Assembly: GCA_027318915.1 (NCBI GenBank)
Contig: DAHVOH010000022.1
Span: 1 to 45,650, forward strand
Direction of reading: 5' to 3'
DNA: 45,650 nucleotides
Source of the DNA: Clostridiales bacterium
Lineage (GTDB): Bacteria; Bacillota_E; Sulfobacillia; Sulfobacillales; JAIMBI01
The notes below the pieces were generated by a model, which searched no databases, had not been told where the DNA came from, and saw nothing but the letters and a program-made list of their open reading frames with translations. The translations under genes and the position numbers were made by a program. This document shows, piece after piece, positions 1 to 8,215 of the stretch; the stretch's first letter is position 1, and the number at the start of each line of letters is the position of its first letter.

Positions 1-344
1 ATGCCGAAGCCCACCGCCCACCCAACATCCAAAATCCCCACTTTCCTCAATGTTCCCCTCGTGAACGGCCCATCCCACGTGATCCGGCAGCCATCCGACT
101 GGGCCGTCGTCCGGACGTACCGGCATGTCCAGTCCGGCGCAACAACCTCTGACTAGCAACGCTACCGACTCCCGTACGGTTACGACGACGACAGCGCCCG
201 AGATAGACGCCGAGCCCCGTCCTCACGTGCTATCAGTTGACCTTGGCGGCACGCGAAGAACCCGGGCCCAAGATCTCACGGCCCGCATGCGGATGAGGGG
301 CTTCCGCGGCGAACCCGGCATAGGGCCGGGCGGCGTGCACGCGC
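1..344. other. Left-edge region with no assignable gene
   Basis: No protein family is recognisable here. On the minus strand an open frame runs from an ATG at 126-124 to the window edge (42 codons, beginning MPVRPDDGPVGWLPDHVGWA). It could be the start of a leftward gene, but no convincing ribosome site precedes it. On the plus strand a 51-codon frame is open from base 1 to a TAG at 154-156. A short inverted repeat (CCCGGC/GCCGGG, about 315-330) lies 3' of the L,D-transpeptidase gene if the IS element is ignored, and might be part of that gene's original terminator. All of this is low confidence. Confidence 0.3.
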
Positions 345-358
345 TAGTGTAGTGTCTC
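345..358. repeat. IS630 left terminal inverted repeat with TA target base pair
   Basis: Sequence TAGTGTAGTGTCTC, exact complement of the right end at 1485-1498. The outer TA (345-346) is the presumed duplicated target. Confidence 0.9.
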
Positions 359-1496
359 GTAAATGAGTGATCCAATGTGGTATGATGAGCCATGAGCAAA
401 CCTGCCCGTCCCCTTATACTTGAGCCCGCTCAGCAGAGGATCCTGGAGCGGGTGGCCCGATCGCAGAACGCTCCCCATCGCCTGGTCCAGCGGGCCCAGG
501 CCCTGTTGTGGGCCGCGGACGGGATCGCCAACCGGCAGGTCGCAGCCCGCCTGGGTTGCAGTGTGGTCACCGTCCGTGCGTGGCGGGCCGCGTTTGCCGC
601 CACGGGCTTGCAACACTGGGAGCGGATCCGCCCGGGGCGGGGCCGCAAGCCTACCATTCCCGATGCCACCGTGCAGGCGATTGTGCATGCCACCCAACAT
701 GAGCAGCCGCCGGATGGGGCGACGCACTGGAGTTGCCGGACCATGGCGCGAGCCATGGGCGTCAGTCCCGCCACGGTGCAGCGCATCTGGGCGGCTCGGG
801 GCTTGAAACCCCATCGCGTCCAGCGCTTTAAGCTGTCCCAGGACCCGCACTTTGAGGCCAAACTGATTGATGTGGTAGGGCTTTACCTGAACCCGCCCGA
901 TAACGCCGTCGTGTTGTGTGTGGACGAGAAGAGCCAAATCCAGGCCCTGGACCGCACGCAGTTGGCCTTGCCCTTGACGACAAAACACCCGGCCACCTGG
1001 ACCCACGATTATAAACGGAACGGGACCACTACCCTATTTGCTGCCTTGAACGTGCTCACCGGGGAGGTGCTGGGTACCTGCCAGCCGCGGCACCGGCATC
1101 AGGAGTATCTCCGGTTTCTGAAACAGATCGACCGGGCCGTCCCGAAAGCGCTCCAGGTCCATCTCATCGTGGACAACTATGCGACGCATAAGCATCAGGT
1201 GATCCGGGACTGGTTGACCGCCCATCCCCGCTTTCACTGTCACTACACGCCGACGTCATCCAGCTGGCTCAACCTGGTCGAACGGTGGTTCCGGGACCTC
1301 ACGGAGAAGGCCATTCGGCGTGGAGCCTTCCCTAGCGTACCCGCCTTAATTGCGACCATCGACCGTTACCTGGCGGCGCACAACGCGGACCCCAAACCCT
1401 TCGTCTGGACCGCGACCGCGGCCGAGATCCTGGAAAAGGTGCAACGGGGCCGGGTCGCCCTCGCCCAAGTGGCCAACCAAAAGTGAGACACTACAC
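347..1496 (+). mobile_element. IS630-family insertion sequence, intact
   Basis: An element of about 1.15 kb carries one transposase gene. Its ends form a perfect inverted repeat: CTAGTGTAGTGTCTC at 344-358 and its complement at 1485-1499. IS630/Tc1-like elements duplicate a TA dinucleotide, and a TA is present at both borders (345-346 and 1497-1498). The mobile unit is therefore probably 347-1496. The right border falls inside the TAG stop codon of the leftward L,D-transpeptidase gene. The transposase frame is undamaged, so the insertion looks recent. A heavily decayed relative is present at 21440-22412. Confidence 0.93.
392..1486 (+). CDS. IS630-family DDE transposase
   Basis: 364 residues. 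An N-terminal helix-turn-helix (about 45-68, 'QVAARLGCSVVTVRAWRAAF') is followed by a second winged-helix region (about 113-140). The C-terminal DDE nuclease domain has its acidic residues in 'VDEKS' (D178), 'VDNYATH' (D261) and 'SSWLNLVERWF' (E297), the classic IS630 pattern. It cuts and pastes the element into TA sites. The ATG at 392 is the first start after the left inverted repeat, and the stop at 1486 overlaps the right repeat. All three catalytic residues are present and the frame is open, so the protein should be active. The same protein is recognisable in decayed form at 21440-22412. Confidence 0.95.
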   Translation: MSKPARPLILEPAQQRILERVARSQNAPHRLVQRAQALLWAADGIANRQVAARLGCSVVTVRAWRAAFAATGLQHWERIRPGRGRKPTIPDATVQAIVHATQHEQPPDGATHWSCRTMARAMGVSPATVQRIWAARGLKPHRVQRFKLSQDPHFEAKLIDVVGLYLNPPDNAVVLCVDEKSQIQALDRTQLALPLTTKHPATWTHDYKRNGTTTLFAALNVLTGEVLGTCQPRHRHQEYLRFLKQIDRAVPKALQVHLIVDNYATHKHQVIRDWLTAHPRFHCHYTPTSSSWLNLVERWFRDLTEKAIRRGAFPSVPALIATIDRYLAAHNADPKPFVWTATAAEILEKVQRGRVALAQVANQK

Positions 1497-1498
1497 TA
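1485..1498. repeat. IS630 right terminal inverted repeat with TA target base pair
   Basis: Sequence GAGACACTACACTA, exact complement of the left end at 345-358. The last two bases (1497-1498) are the duplicated TA and also form two bases of the TAG stop of the neighbouring minus-strand gene. Confidence 0.9.
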
Positions 1499-3127
1499 GG
1501 GAGACCGAGGGGAGCCGGGCGGCTCGACGGTGACGAGCGTCCCGTAATGCATGTACGTCCACACGATGGCCGCGGTCGGAATCGGCAGCTCCACGCATCC
1601 CAGGCTTTGCGGGAACCCATATTGAGCGCGCGGGAATCCGTGGACCGCATCCCCTCCCGCGAAGTAGTTCACCCAGGGGACCCCCGGGTCATTGTACGGG
1701 GTGCCGTTGGGATTGACGCCGCTCATCGTCTGCGAGAGGTAGCGGAGGTAGACCGGATAGGTTCCCAAGTAGGTGGGCGACTGGGGAATTCCGGTGTTGG
1801 TGGGCGATGTCAGGACCACTTGACCGTTGTGCCACACCGACAGCTGTTCCGGCAGCGTTTCGGAGACATACACATAGGTATATCCGTCCGGGTTGGTCTG
1901 ATTGTTCATCACCGCCGTGATCAGAGCCTGCCAAACCGCCGGTCCCACCACGCCGTCCACGGCCAGCCCCTGTCGCCGCTCGAACGTCATGACCGCACCG
2001 GTGGTCATGACCGTGTCCGCGCCCGGCTGCCACAGGGCGGCGAGGGACGGGGGGGTATTGGCGTATCGCCAGGCAAAAGAGCCCGTTGGAGGCGCGTAGG
2101 CGGCGGCCACCTGAGCCGCGTCCGAGTCGGCCACGGCAGTGCCGCCGTTGGTCCACACCAGGGGCAGGTATCCCAGCTTGGCCAACAGCTGCTGCGCGCG
2201 CAGCAGGGAACCGGCCGGCGCCTGCCACGTCAATGCTTCTGTCTTGGCCAGGTAACTCCCGGTGACGGCCCGCACGCCTTTGGAACCGCCCGTGATGCGC
2301 AGGGTCAGGGTCTCACCGGGCCATATGATGCCGCTGGGCGCAAATGACCAGGTGGTTGTGCTCACGCGCCGCCACACGCCCGACAGATCGGGCGTCCATT
2401 GCACGTCGGCGAGGATATTTTGGGAAACGGGTTCCGAGAAGCGGAGGCCGAGCGGAGCCCCCGCCTCGCCGGAGCTCTGGAGGGTGGCCGACAACCACGG
2501 CACGGACATCCAGGTCAGGGTTTCGGGGGCCGACGGGGCCTCCCAGGGGCGGGCGCGTGTCCGCACCAACAAGAGTCCGGTGGATCCGGGCCGATTGCGC
2601 GACGGGCCCACCTCCCATGTCCGGCCATGGCCGCCCAGATCCAGCCAGGACACGGATGAGCCGCTGCGCACCATGAGGGACCAGGAAGGAGCCGACAAGC
2701 TGAAGCGCACTCGGCTGCCCAAGGTGATGCGTGTCCGATCCGACGTGAGGACGGGATCCGGGGGAACCGTCAGCGTCAGACGGTCTTGCACCGGATGGCT
2801 GAGCGGATTCCAGCCGGGCCCGGTGACCAGGGCGACCACCGTCACTTGAGTGCGTGGCGTCAGCAGGGCGCGCGGGAAGACGGCGCCGTTGACGACCATG
2901 ACCGGGACGGGACCATGGGAAGACTGCACACTGACGCGGAGGAGCCGGTTTTGCCAACCGATCTGGATGTGGACCAGCGCTTGGGCTCCTGCCGACAGGC
3001 GCACCTGGGGGCGAGACCACAACGCCAGGAAGGCGGCCAACACCCCCACCAAGCCGAGCGCGAGAACCCACCAGCGCCAGCGCGAGGCGGACGGAACCGA
3101 GCGGCGGGGGGATAACGGTGCTGCCAT
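1496..3127 (-). CDS. Membrane-anchored L,D-transpeptidase (YkuD family) with peptidoglycan-binding domain
   Basis: 543 residues from the ATG at 3127, which has an AAGGG-type site 9 bases upstream; a longer start (3199) lacks one. One N-terminal membrane segment (about 19-38, 'WWVLALGLVGVLAAFLALW') anchors a large extracytoplasmic part. That part comprises Ig-like strand-rich sequence, a PG_binding_1-type domain ('MTFERRQGLAVDGVVGPAVW') and a C-terminal YkuD catalytic domain. The catalytic His lies in 'VHGFPRAQYGF' (H496) and the Cys in 'QSLGCVELP' (C511). The usual S-H-G-C-x-R block reads S-L-G-C-V-E, a variant. Family role: 3-3 cross-linking or tailoring of peptidoglycan, or spore cortex/coat protection. 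The stop codon coincides with the IS630 border. Confidence 0.88.
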   Translation of the reverse strand: MAAPLSPRRSVPSASRWRWWVLALGLVGVLAAFLALWSRPQVRLSAGAQALVHIQIGWQNRLLRVSVQSSHGPVPVMVVNGAVFPRALLTPRTQVTVVALVTGPGWNPLSHPVQDRLTLTVPPDPVLTSDRTRITLGSRVRFSLSAPSWSLMVRSGSSVSWLDLGGHGRTWEVGPSRNRPGSTGLLLVRTRARPWEAPSAPETLTWMSVPWLSATLQSSGEAGAPLGLRFSEPVSQNILADVQWTPDLSGVWRRVSTTTWSFAPSGIIWPGETLTLRITGGSKGVRAVTGSYLAKTEALTWQAPAGSLLRAQQLLAKLGYLPLVWTNGGTAVADSDAAQVAAAYAPPTGSFAWRYANTPPSLAALWQPGADTVMTTGAVMTFERRQGLAVDGVVGPAVWQALITAVMNNQTNPDGYTYVYVSETLPEQLSVWHNGQVVLTSPTNTGIPQSPTYLGTYPVYLRYLSQTMSGVNPNGTPYNDPGVPWVNYFAGGDAVHGFPRAQYGFPQSLGCVELPIPTAAIVWTYMHYGTLVTVEPPGSPRSP

Positions 3128-3174
3128 CGGCGGACCCTTCTTTTCATGCAGGCAAGATCGACCAAAAACTTCAC

Positions 3175-3187
3175 TTACTAGTAGTAA
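3175..3187. promoter_or_regulatory. AT-rich inverted repeat upstream of the L,D-transpeptidase gene
   Basis: TTACT-AGT-AGTAA lies about 50 bases upstream of the L,D-transpeptidase start, an AT-rich island in a GC-rich leader. It could be an operator or part of a promoter. I could not fit a convincing -35/-10 pair. The rest of the 234-base gap to the glutamine synthetase gene shows no gene. Confidence 0.25.
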
Positions 3188-3361
3188 ACGCCAAAACACG
3201 GTCGAGAGTCACGGCCCACGCAAGAGATCTTTGCGTCGAATGGCGGGTGCCCAACCGAGCAGGGCAGCGGTGGAATATATGGCCATCAATTTGTTAGAGA
3301 TTGTGAGTGACGTCTTTCCCCGTGTCAGATATAGTGATGGTGAGGGGTTTCGTTGTGAGAT

Positions 3362-4789
3362 ATGAGGGGAGTGAGTCGGCTGAGCGCCCAAGAAGTGCTG
3401 GAGCGGATTGCCAAGGAGCAGATTGAGATGGTGGACCTGCGCATCGTGGACGTCCCTGGTCGCTGGCAGCACATGACCATACCGGCTACGGAAATCAGTG
3501 AGGCGACCTTTCGCGATGGGGTGCCGTTTGACGGATCCAGTCTCAGGGGCTTTCGCAGCATCGACCGGAGCGATATGCTGATGCGTCCGGATCCCGGCAC
3601 CGCGATGGTGGACCCGTTCGCTCCGGTGCCCACGCTGGCCCTGGTGGCCGACGTGCTGGAGCCCAACGGTGCCGAGTACGGCCGGGATCCCAGGACGGTG
3701 GCGGCTCGGGCGGAAAGGTACCTCCGAACGACCGGCATCGCCGACACCTCGTACTGGGGACCGGAGTTGGAGTTCTTTCTGTTTGATCAAGTGGGCTTTC
3801 AGCTGGATCCGCACCAGGCCGGATATAGGCTGGTCAGCGAGGAAAGCGTTTGGGATCCGCCCAACAACAGCCCCCACGGGTACTTGATTCGGCCCAAACA
3901 GGGGTACGCCCCCCTTCCGCCGCACGACGCGACGGCTCGGACGCGGACCGAAATCGTTCAGATGCTTCGGCGGCAGGGTGTCCGCGTCGAGATGCACCAT
4001 CATGAGGTTGCGACGGGGCAGCAGGAAATCGATCTGCGATACAACACTCTGGTGGCCCAGGCCGACACGGTGATGCTGTACAAATATACGGTGCGCAACG
4101 CCGCCCGCATGCACGGCAAGACCGCGACGTTCATGCCCAAGCCCTTGTTTGGCGACAACGGCAGCGGGATGCACGTGCACCAGTCGCTGTGGCGCGACGG
4201 AACCCCGCTGTTCTGGGAGCAGGGGCGCTATGCCAATTTGTCTCCGCTGGCCGAATCTTATCTGGCCGGCATTCTCTTCCACGCGCCTGCCTTGCTGGCG
4301 TTCACAAACCCCACCACCAACAGTTACAAGCGCCTGGTGCCGGGCTACGAAGCCCCGGTGAATGTCGTTTATTCGCGCGGCAACCGGTCCGCCGCCATCC
4401 GGATCCCGGTTACCGAGCGTCCCGAGGCGACGCGCATCGAATTTCGGACGCCCGATCCGACCGCCAACCCCTACCTCGCCTTTGCCGCCGTCCTGATGGC
4501 GGGACTGGACGGAATCCGGCGCCGCCTGGATCCGGGCAGCTTGGGCTACGGCCCGGTCGACAAAAACATCTACGAGTTGAGCCCCGAAGAGCGGGAGGGG
4601 ATTGCCAGCGTGCCCGGCAGTTTGGATGAGGCCTTGGCGGCCCTGCGGGCCGATCACGCCTTCCTGCTGGAGGGGGGCGTATTCGACCGCGACTTGTTGG
4701 ACACCTGGGCGGAGCTGAAGGCGGAGGATGCCGACGCCGTGCGCCTGCGGCCCCATCCGGCCGAGTTTGTTCTCTACTACGACGCCTGA
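3362..4789 (+). CDS. glnA: Type I glutamine synthetase, beta-like (adenylylation-site) form
   Basis: 475 residues. It makes glutamine from glutamate, ammonia and ATP in the cytoplasm. Signatures in order: beta-grasp N-domain with 'VPFDGSSLRGF'; 'GPELEFFLF' metal ligands; 'FGDNGSGMHVHQSLW'; the ATP loop 'NPTTNSYKRLVPGYEAP'; 'IRIPVTERPEATRIEFRTPD'; C-terminal 'KNIYELSPEE'. The last motif matches the tyrosine adenylylation loop of GSI-beta enzymes (E. coli KNLYDLPPEE), with Tyr404 in place. Most Bacillota use the GSI-alpha form without this site, so regulation may differ here. No glnE adenylyltransferase or glnR lies in the window. The ATG at 3362 is 14 bases after GAGGGG, slightly long spacing. 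The gene stands alone, convergent with the hydrolase at 4826. Confidence 0.95.
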   Translation: MRGVSRLSAQEVLERIAKEQIEMVDLRIVDVPGRWQHMTIPATEISEATFRDGVPFDGSSLRGFRSIDRSDMLMRPDPGTAMVDPFAPVPTLALVADVLEPNGAEYGRDPRTVAARAERYLRTTGIADTSYWGPELEFFLFDQVGFQLDPHQAGYRLVSEESVWDPPNNSPHGYLIRPKQGYAPLPPHDATARTRTEIVQMLRRQGVRVEMHHHEVATGQQEIDLRYNTLVAQADTVMLYKYTVRNAARMHGKTATFMPKPLFGDNGSGMHVHQSLWRDGTPLFWEQGRYANLSPLAESYLAGILFHAPALLAFTNPTTNSYKRLVPGYEAPVNVVYSRGNRSAAIRIPVTERPEATRIEFRTPDPTANPYLAFAAVLMAGLDGIRRRLDPGSLGYGPVDKNIYELSPEEREGIASVPGSLDEALAALRADHAFLLEGGVFDRDLLDTWAELKAEDADAVRLRPHPAEFVLYYDA

Positions 4790-4812
4790 CGTCTCCTGCG
4801 CGCGGATGCGGG

Positions 4813-4844
4813 CGGCTGGACCCGGCTATGGCAGGGTCCAGCCG
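4813..4844. terminator. Strong hairpin between convergent glnA and hydrolase genes
   Basis: An 11-bp perfect stem (CGGCTGGACCC / GGGTCCAGCCG) with a 10-base loop. It overlaps the last codons of the minus-strand hydrolase. There is no T-run on either side, so intrinsic termination is plausible but not certain. Confidence 0.45.
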
Positions 4845-5509
4845 TGGCGTTCGGCGGCTTGACGGAGGGCACGGTTGAAATCTTGGGGCTGCTCCAGCAT
4901 GACCAAGTGGCCGGCATTGGGGATTTCAACTAAGTGGGCGCCGGGCCACAAGGCCGCCAGTTCGGCCACCAAGGCGGGCGGGGTCATACGGTCGGCCGCG
5001 CCCCAGATCACCTCGACCGGGATATCGGGGGCCGGAGCGGCCCCGCGCAGATCGAAGCGGGCGCAGGCCGCGAACTGACGAAGCGCCAGCCGAGGGTCGG
5101 CCTCGCGCGCCATGGTGCGCGACCCCTCAAGCAGCGAGGCATCTGCCGTGCGCGCCAATGACCAGCCGGCCACGCGGTCCAATGTCTCCCCCGGGTGGTC
5201 GGCCAGACCCGCCAACAGCTCGGCATTGACGGGCAGGCGGGGGCCGGTGCCCACCAGCACCGCGCCGGCTACGCGATTCGGCTCGGTCAGCATGGCGAGC
5301 TGGGCGACGGCCCCGCCGAGCGAGTGCCCCACAATGATCAGGGGCCCGGAGATGTCGCGCAGCACCGCCGCGCGGTAGTATTCCAAAAGCGCGTCGCCCG
5401 GATCGGGGTCAGGCGGAAAACGATAATAGACGGCCGTGGGAAACGCCCGGCGCTGCTGCGCCCAGACGTCGGGCGAAGACGCGGCGCCATGCAAAAACAC
5501 CCAAGTCAT
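4826..5509 (-). CDS. Alpha/beta-fold hydrolase
   Basis: 227 residues from the ATG at 5509, which sits 8 bases after AGGAGG; a longer start upstream is not supported by a ribosome site. Fold signatures: oxyanion region 'FLHGAASSPDVW', nucleophile elbow 'GHSLGG' (Ser63), acid region 'VIWGAADRMTPP' and catalytic His in 'NAGHLV'. The triad is complete, so this is an active serine hydrolase (esterase, lactonase or C-C hydrolase). The substrate cannot be read from the sequence. It is divergent from polA, with 150 bases between them, and convergent with glnA. Confidence 0.88.
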   Translation of the reverse strand: MTWVFLHGAASSPDVWAQQRRAFPTAVYYRFPPDPDPGDALLEYYRAAVLRDISGPLIIVGHSLGGAVAQLAMLTEPNRVAGAVLVGTGPRLPVNAELLAGLADHPGETLDRVAGWSLARTADASLLEGSRTMAREADPRLALRQFAACARFDLRGAAPAPDIPVEVIWGAADRMTPPALVAELAALWPGAHLVEIPNAGHLVMLEQPQDFNRALRQAAERHGWTLP

Positions 5510-5659
5510 TCGATTCGCCTCCTGCGACCGTAGTCGCGTTGGGATGGGCGCCCCGCGCCGCGGGTTGCCGAGGGCCCCCGCATTTTCTAACATGGACCCG
5601 GACGGTCCCGAGTCCCGAGAGTCGTCATCGCCACCGCCTCCATATGGAAGGGAGTCGCC

Positions 5660-8215
5660 ATGCGCCGCGTGCTACTGGTCGACGGGCACAGTCTTCTCTT
5701 TCGAGCCTATCACGCTCTGCCTCCGTTGACGCGTCCCGACGGAACGCCCACCGGCGCGGTCTACGGCTTCGCCACCATGCTCCTCAAGGCGCTGGATGAT
5801 GTCGCCCCGACGCGCGTGGTGGTGGCGTTCGACGCTCCGGACCCCACGTTCCGCCATGAGGCTTTTGAAGCATACAAGGCCCAGCGCGAGACGGCGCCGG
5901 AAGATTTTCACGCTCAGCTGCCGCTGGCCCAGCAACTGCTGGATTATTTGCAGATTCCCCATCTCATGGCTCCCGGGTATGAGGCGGACGATATCTTGGG
6001 AACGCTGGCCACGGCTCTTCGGGCACGCGGCGAGGACATCCGCATTTTGACCGGTGACCGGGACTTGCTGCAATTGGTCCGTCCGGGCATTTCCGTCCTT
6101 CTGACCACCCGCGGAGGACTCAGCGGTCTGGAAACGCTCGACGCCGAAGGCGTGCTGCGAAAAATGGGTGTCCGGCCCGAGCAGGTGCCCGATCTCAAAG
6201 GGCTGATGGGTGATGCGTCGGACAACATTCCCGGTGTGCCGGGCATCGGCGAGAAGTCCGCCGTGGCGCTCCTGAACCGATACGGCACGATCGAGGCCAT
6301 CTACGACGCATTGGACACGATTCCCGAGGCGCGCTATCGGAAAGCCCTGGCCGGACAGCGCGAGCGTGCGTTGGCTTCGCGGGATTTGGCCACCATCCGG
6401 GTCGACATTCCGCTCGGACCCTGGCTCGACGCGGCGGAGGACTATCATGTGCCCGCGACCCCGGAGCTGTCGGAGTTCTTTCGGGAGATGGGCTTTACAA
6501 CCTTGCGGCGGCGCCTGTTTCCGGAGGACGCCCCGGCGATTGCCGGGGCGCGGGGAGCGCGTCAAGACGACGCCCCCGCGCCGGAACCGGAGGGTGACTG
6601 GGAGCACTGGCCGCCCGGACCTGTTCTGGCTATCGCGCCGGCCACACCGGACGGTTTCGTGGTGGCCGATGCGGCCGCGGGACGCAGCGCCCGGTGGAGC
6701 GCTGCGCTCCCACGGTTGGACGGGCAACTGCTGGTGGGATTTGGCGTGAAGGATTGGGCCGACGCCATCCCAGAGCCGTCTCGGCCTGCGGTTCACGATG
6801 GCCTCATCGCCGCCTACCTGCTGGATGCCGGTCGGTCGCACTACCGGATTGGCGACCTGGCTTCGATGGTGGGCGACGAAGGGGATGACCTGCTCGCTCT
6901 GTCCCGCATCTGGCCGCGGGTGGCGGAGCGTCTCGCCGAGATGGGCCTCTCGGATCTCTACAGTCAGGTGGAGTTGCCCCTCGTGTATGTGCTGCATGCG
7001 ATGGAGCGCCGCGGCATCTCCGTGGATCGTGAGGCGCTGGGCCAATTGGGAGACGAGTTGGACCGGGCCCTGGCGGAATCGGAGCAAACCATCTATGCCC
7101 TGGCGGGACGGCGCTTTAACATTCAGTCGCCCGGTCAGCTGGGCGAGGTGCTCTTTGACATCCTCGGGCTGCCCACGCAGCGGCGCACCAAAACCGGATA
7201 TTCCACCGATGCCGACGCCCTGGAGGCTCTCCGACCCCTGCATCCGATCGTGGATGCCGTCTTGCTGCACCGCCAGCTGGCCAAGCTGAAGGGGACCTAC
7301 GTGGATGGGCTGGCGCCGCTGGTGGCCGAGGACGGCCGGCTGCACACGCACTTTAACCAGACGGTGGCCGCCACGGGACGCCTTTCATCCAGCGAGCCCA
7401 ACCTTCAGAACATCCCGGTCCGGCTGCCGTTGGGTCGGCGGGTGCGGCGCGTCTTTTTGCCCAGCGCCGGTCGTCTGCTGCTTTCGGCCGACTACTCGCA
7501 GGTGGAACTCCGCATCCTGGCCCATCTTTCCGGGGATCCGGTCCTGCAGGACGCCTTCCGTCAAGGTCAGGACATCCATCGCCGGACGGCCTCCGAGATG
7601 TTCCAGGTCCCGCTCGACGAGGTGGACGATGCCCTGCGGGATCGGGCCAAAGCCATCAACTTCGGCATCATCTACGGCATCTCCGACTTTGGTTTGGCCA
7701 CCAATACGGGCATCTCCCGTCAGGAGGCGGGGGATTACATCGCGCGGTACTTCCTCCGCTACCCCCGCATCAAGGCCTTCTTGGACGGGGCGATTGAGCA
7801 GGCGCGGACGCTCGGATACGTGACCACCATGCTGGGGCGCCGCCGTGCTCTCCCGGACATTCATGCCCGCAATTTCGCCCGCCGGCAGTATGCTGAACGG
7901 ATGGCGATGAACACGGTGATTCAGGGCACCGAGGCCGACCTTATCAAGGTGGCCATGGTGCGGTTGGAAGCCGCGTTTCAGGAGGCGGATCTAAAAAGTG
8001 CCATGGTGCTGCAGGTCCACGACGAGTTAATTTGGGACATGGTGCCCGAGGAGCAGGACGACGTCGCCCGGTTGGCGGTTCAGCTGATGTCGACGGCGCT
8101 TCCGCTCTCCGTGCCTTTGGCGGTGGACTTGAAGCGGGGCGATCATTGGGACGCCATGGAGCCCGTTGCGGTGGGCCCAGGAGGCGACAGGCATGCCGGA
8201 ACTGCCGGAAGTTGA
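5660..8215 (+). CDS. polA: DNA polymerase I
   Basis: 851 residues. The N-terminal 5'-3' exonuclease (about 1-280; 'VDGHSLLFRAYHAL', 'GYEADDILGT', 'TGDRDLLQLV', 'GDASDNIPGVPGIGEKSA') processes Okazaki primers and repair flaps. The middle 3'-5' exonuclease-like domain (about 310-430) is short and lacks the D-x-E metal motif, so proofreading is predicted to be absent, as in other Bacillota. The polymerase domain carries motif A 'SADYSQVELRILAHLSGD', motif B 'RDRAKAINFGIIYGISDFG' and motif C 'LQVHDELIWD'. A GAAGGGAG site precedes the ATG at 5660. It is the first gene of an operon and overlaps mutM by 23 bases, the order known from Bacillus (polA-mutM-x-coaE). Confidence 0.97.
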   Translation: MRRVLLVDGHSLLFRAYHALPPLTRPDGTPTGAVYGFATMLLKALDDVAPTRVVVAFDAPDPTFRHEAFEAYKAQRETAPEDFHAQLPLAQQLLDYLQIPHLMAPGYEADDILGTLATALRARGEDIRILTGDRDLLQLVRPGISVLLTTRGGLSGLETLDAEGVLRKMGVRPEQVPDLKGLMGDASDNIPGVPGIGEKSAVALLNRYGTIEAIYDALDTIPEARYRKALAGQRERALASRDLATIRVDIPLGPWLDAAEDYHVPATPELSEFFREMGFTTLRRRLFPEDAPAIAGARGARQDDAPAPEPEGDWEHWPPGPVLAIAPATPDGFVVADAAAGRSARWSAALPRLDGQLLVGFGVKDWADAIPEPSRPAVHDGLIAAYLLDAGRSHYRIGDLASMVGDEGDDLLALSRIWPRVAERLAEMGLSDLYSQVELPLVYVLHAMERRGISVDREALGQLGDELDRALAESEQTIYALAGRRFNIQSPGQLGEVLFDILGLPTQRRTKTGYSTDADALEALRPLHPIVDAVLLHRQLAKLKGTYVDGLAPLVAEDGRLHTHFNQTVAATGRLSSSEPNLQNIPVRLPLGRRVRRVFLPSAGRLLLSADYSQVELRILAHLSGDPVLQDAFRQGQDIHRRTASEMFQVPLDEVDDALRDRAKAINFGIIYGISDFGLATNTGISRQEAGDYIARYFLRYPRIKAFLDGAIEQARTLGYVTTMLGRRRALPDIHARNFARRQYAERMAMNTVIQGTEADLIKVAMVRLEAAFQEADLKSAMVLQVHDELIWDMVPEEQDDVARLAVQLMSTALPLSVPLAVDLKRGDHWDAMEPVAVGPGGDRHAGTAGS

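Noticed and set aside
125..352. 75-codon open frame left of the IS element
   Set aside because: No ribosome site, low-complexity Thr/Arg/Gly-rich translation, runs into the IS terminal repeat.
3209..4756. 515-codon open frame antisense to glutamine synthetase
   Set aside because: Mirror of glnA codon bias, no family signature.
5672..7351. 559-codon minus-strand open frame inside polA
   Set aside because: Antisense shadow of a conserved gene; no ribosome site or motif.
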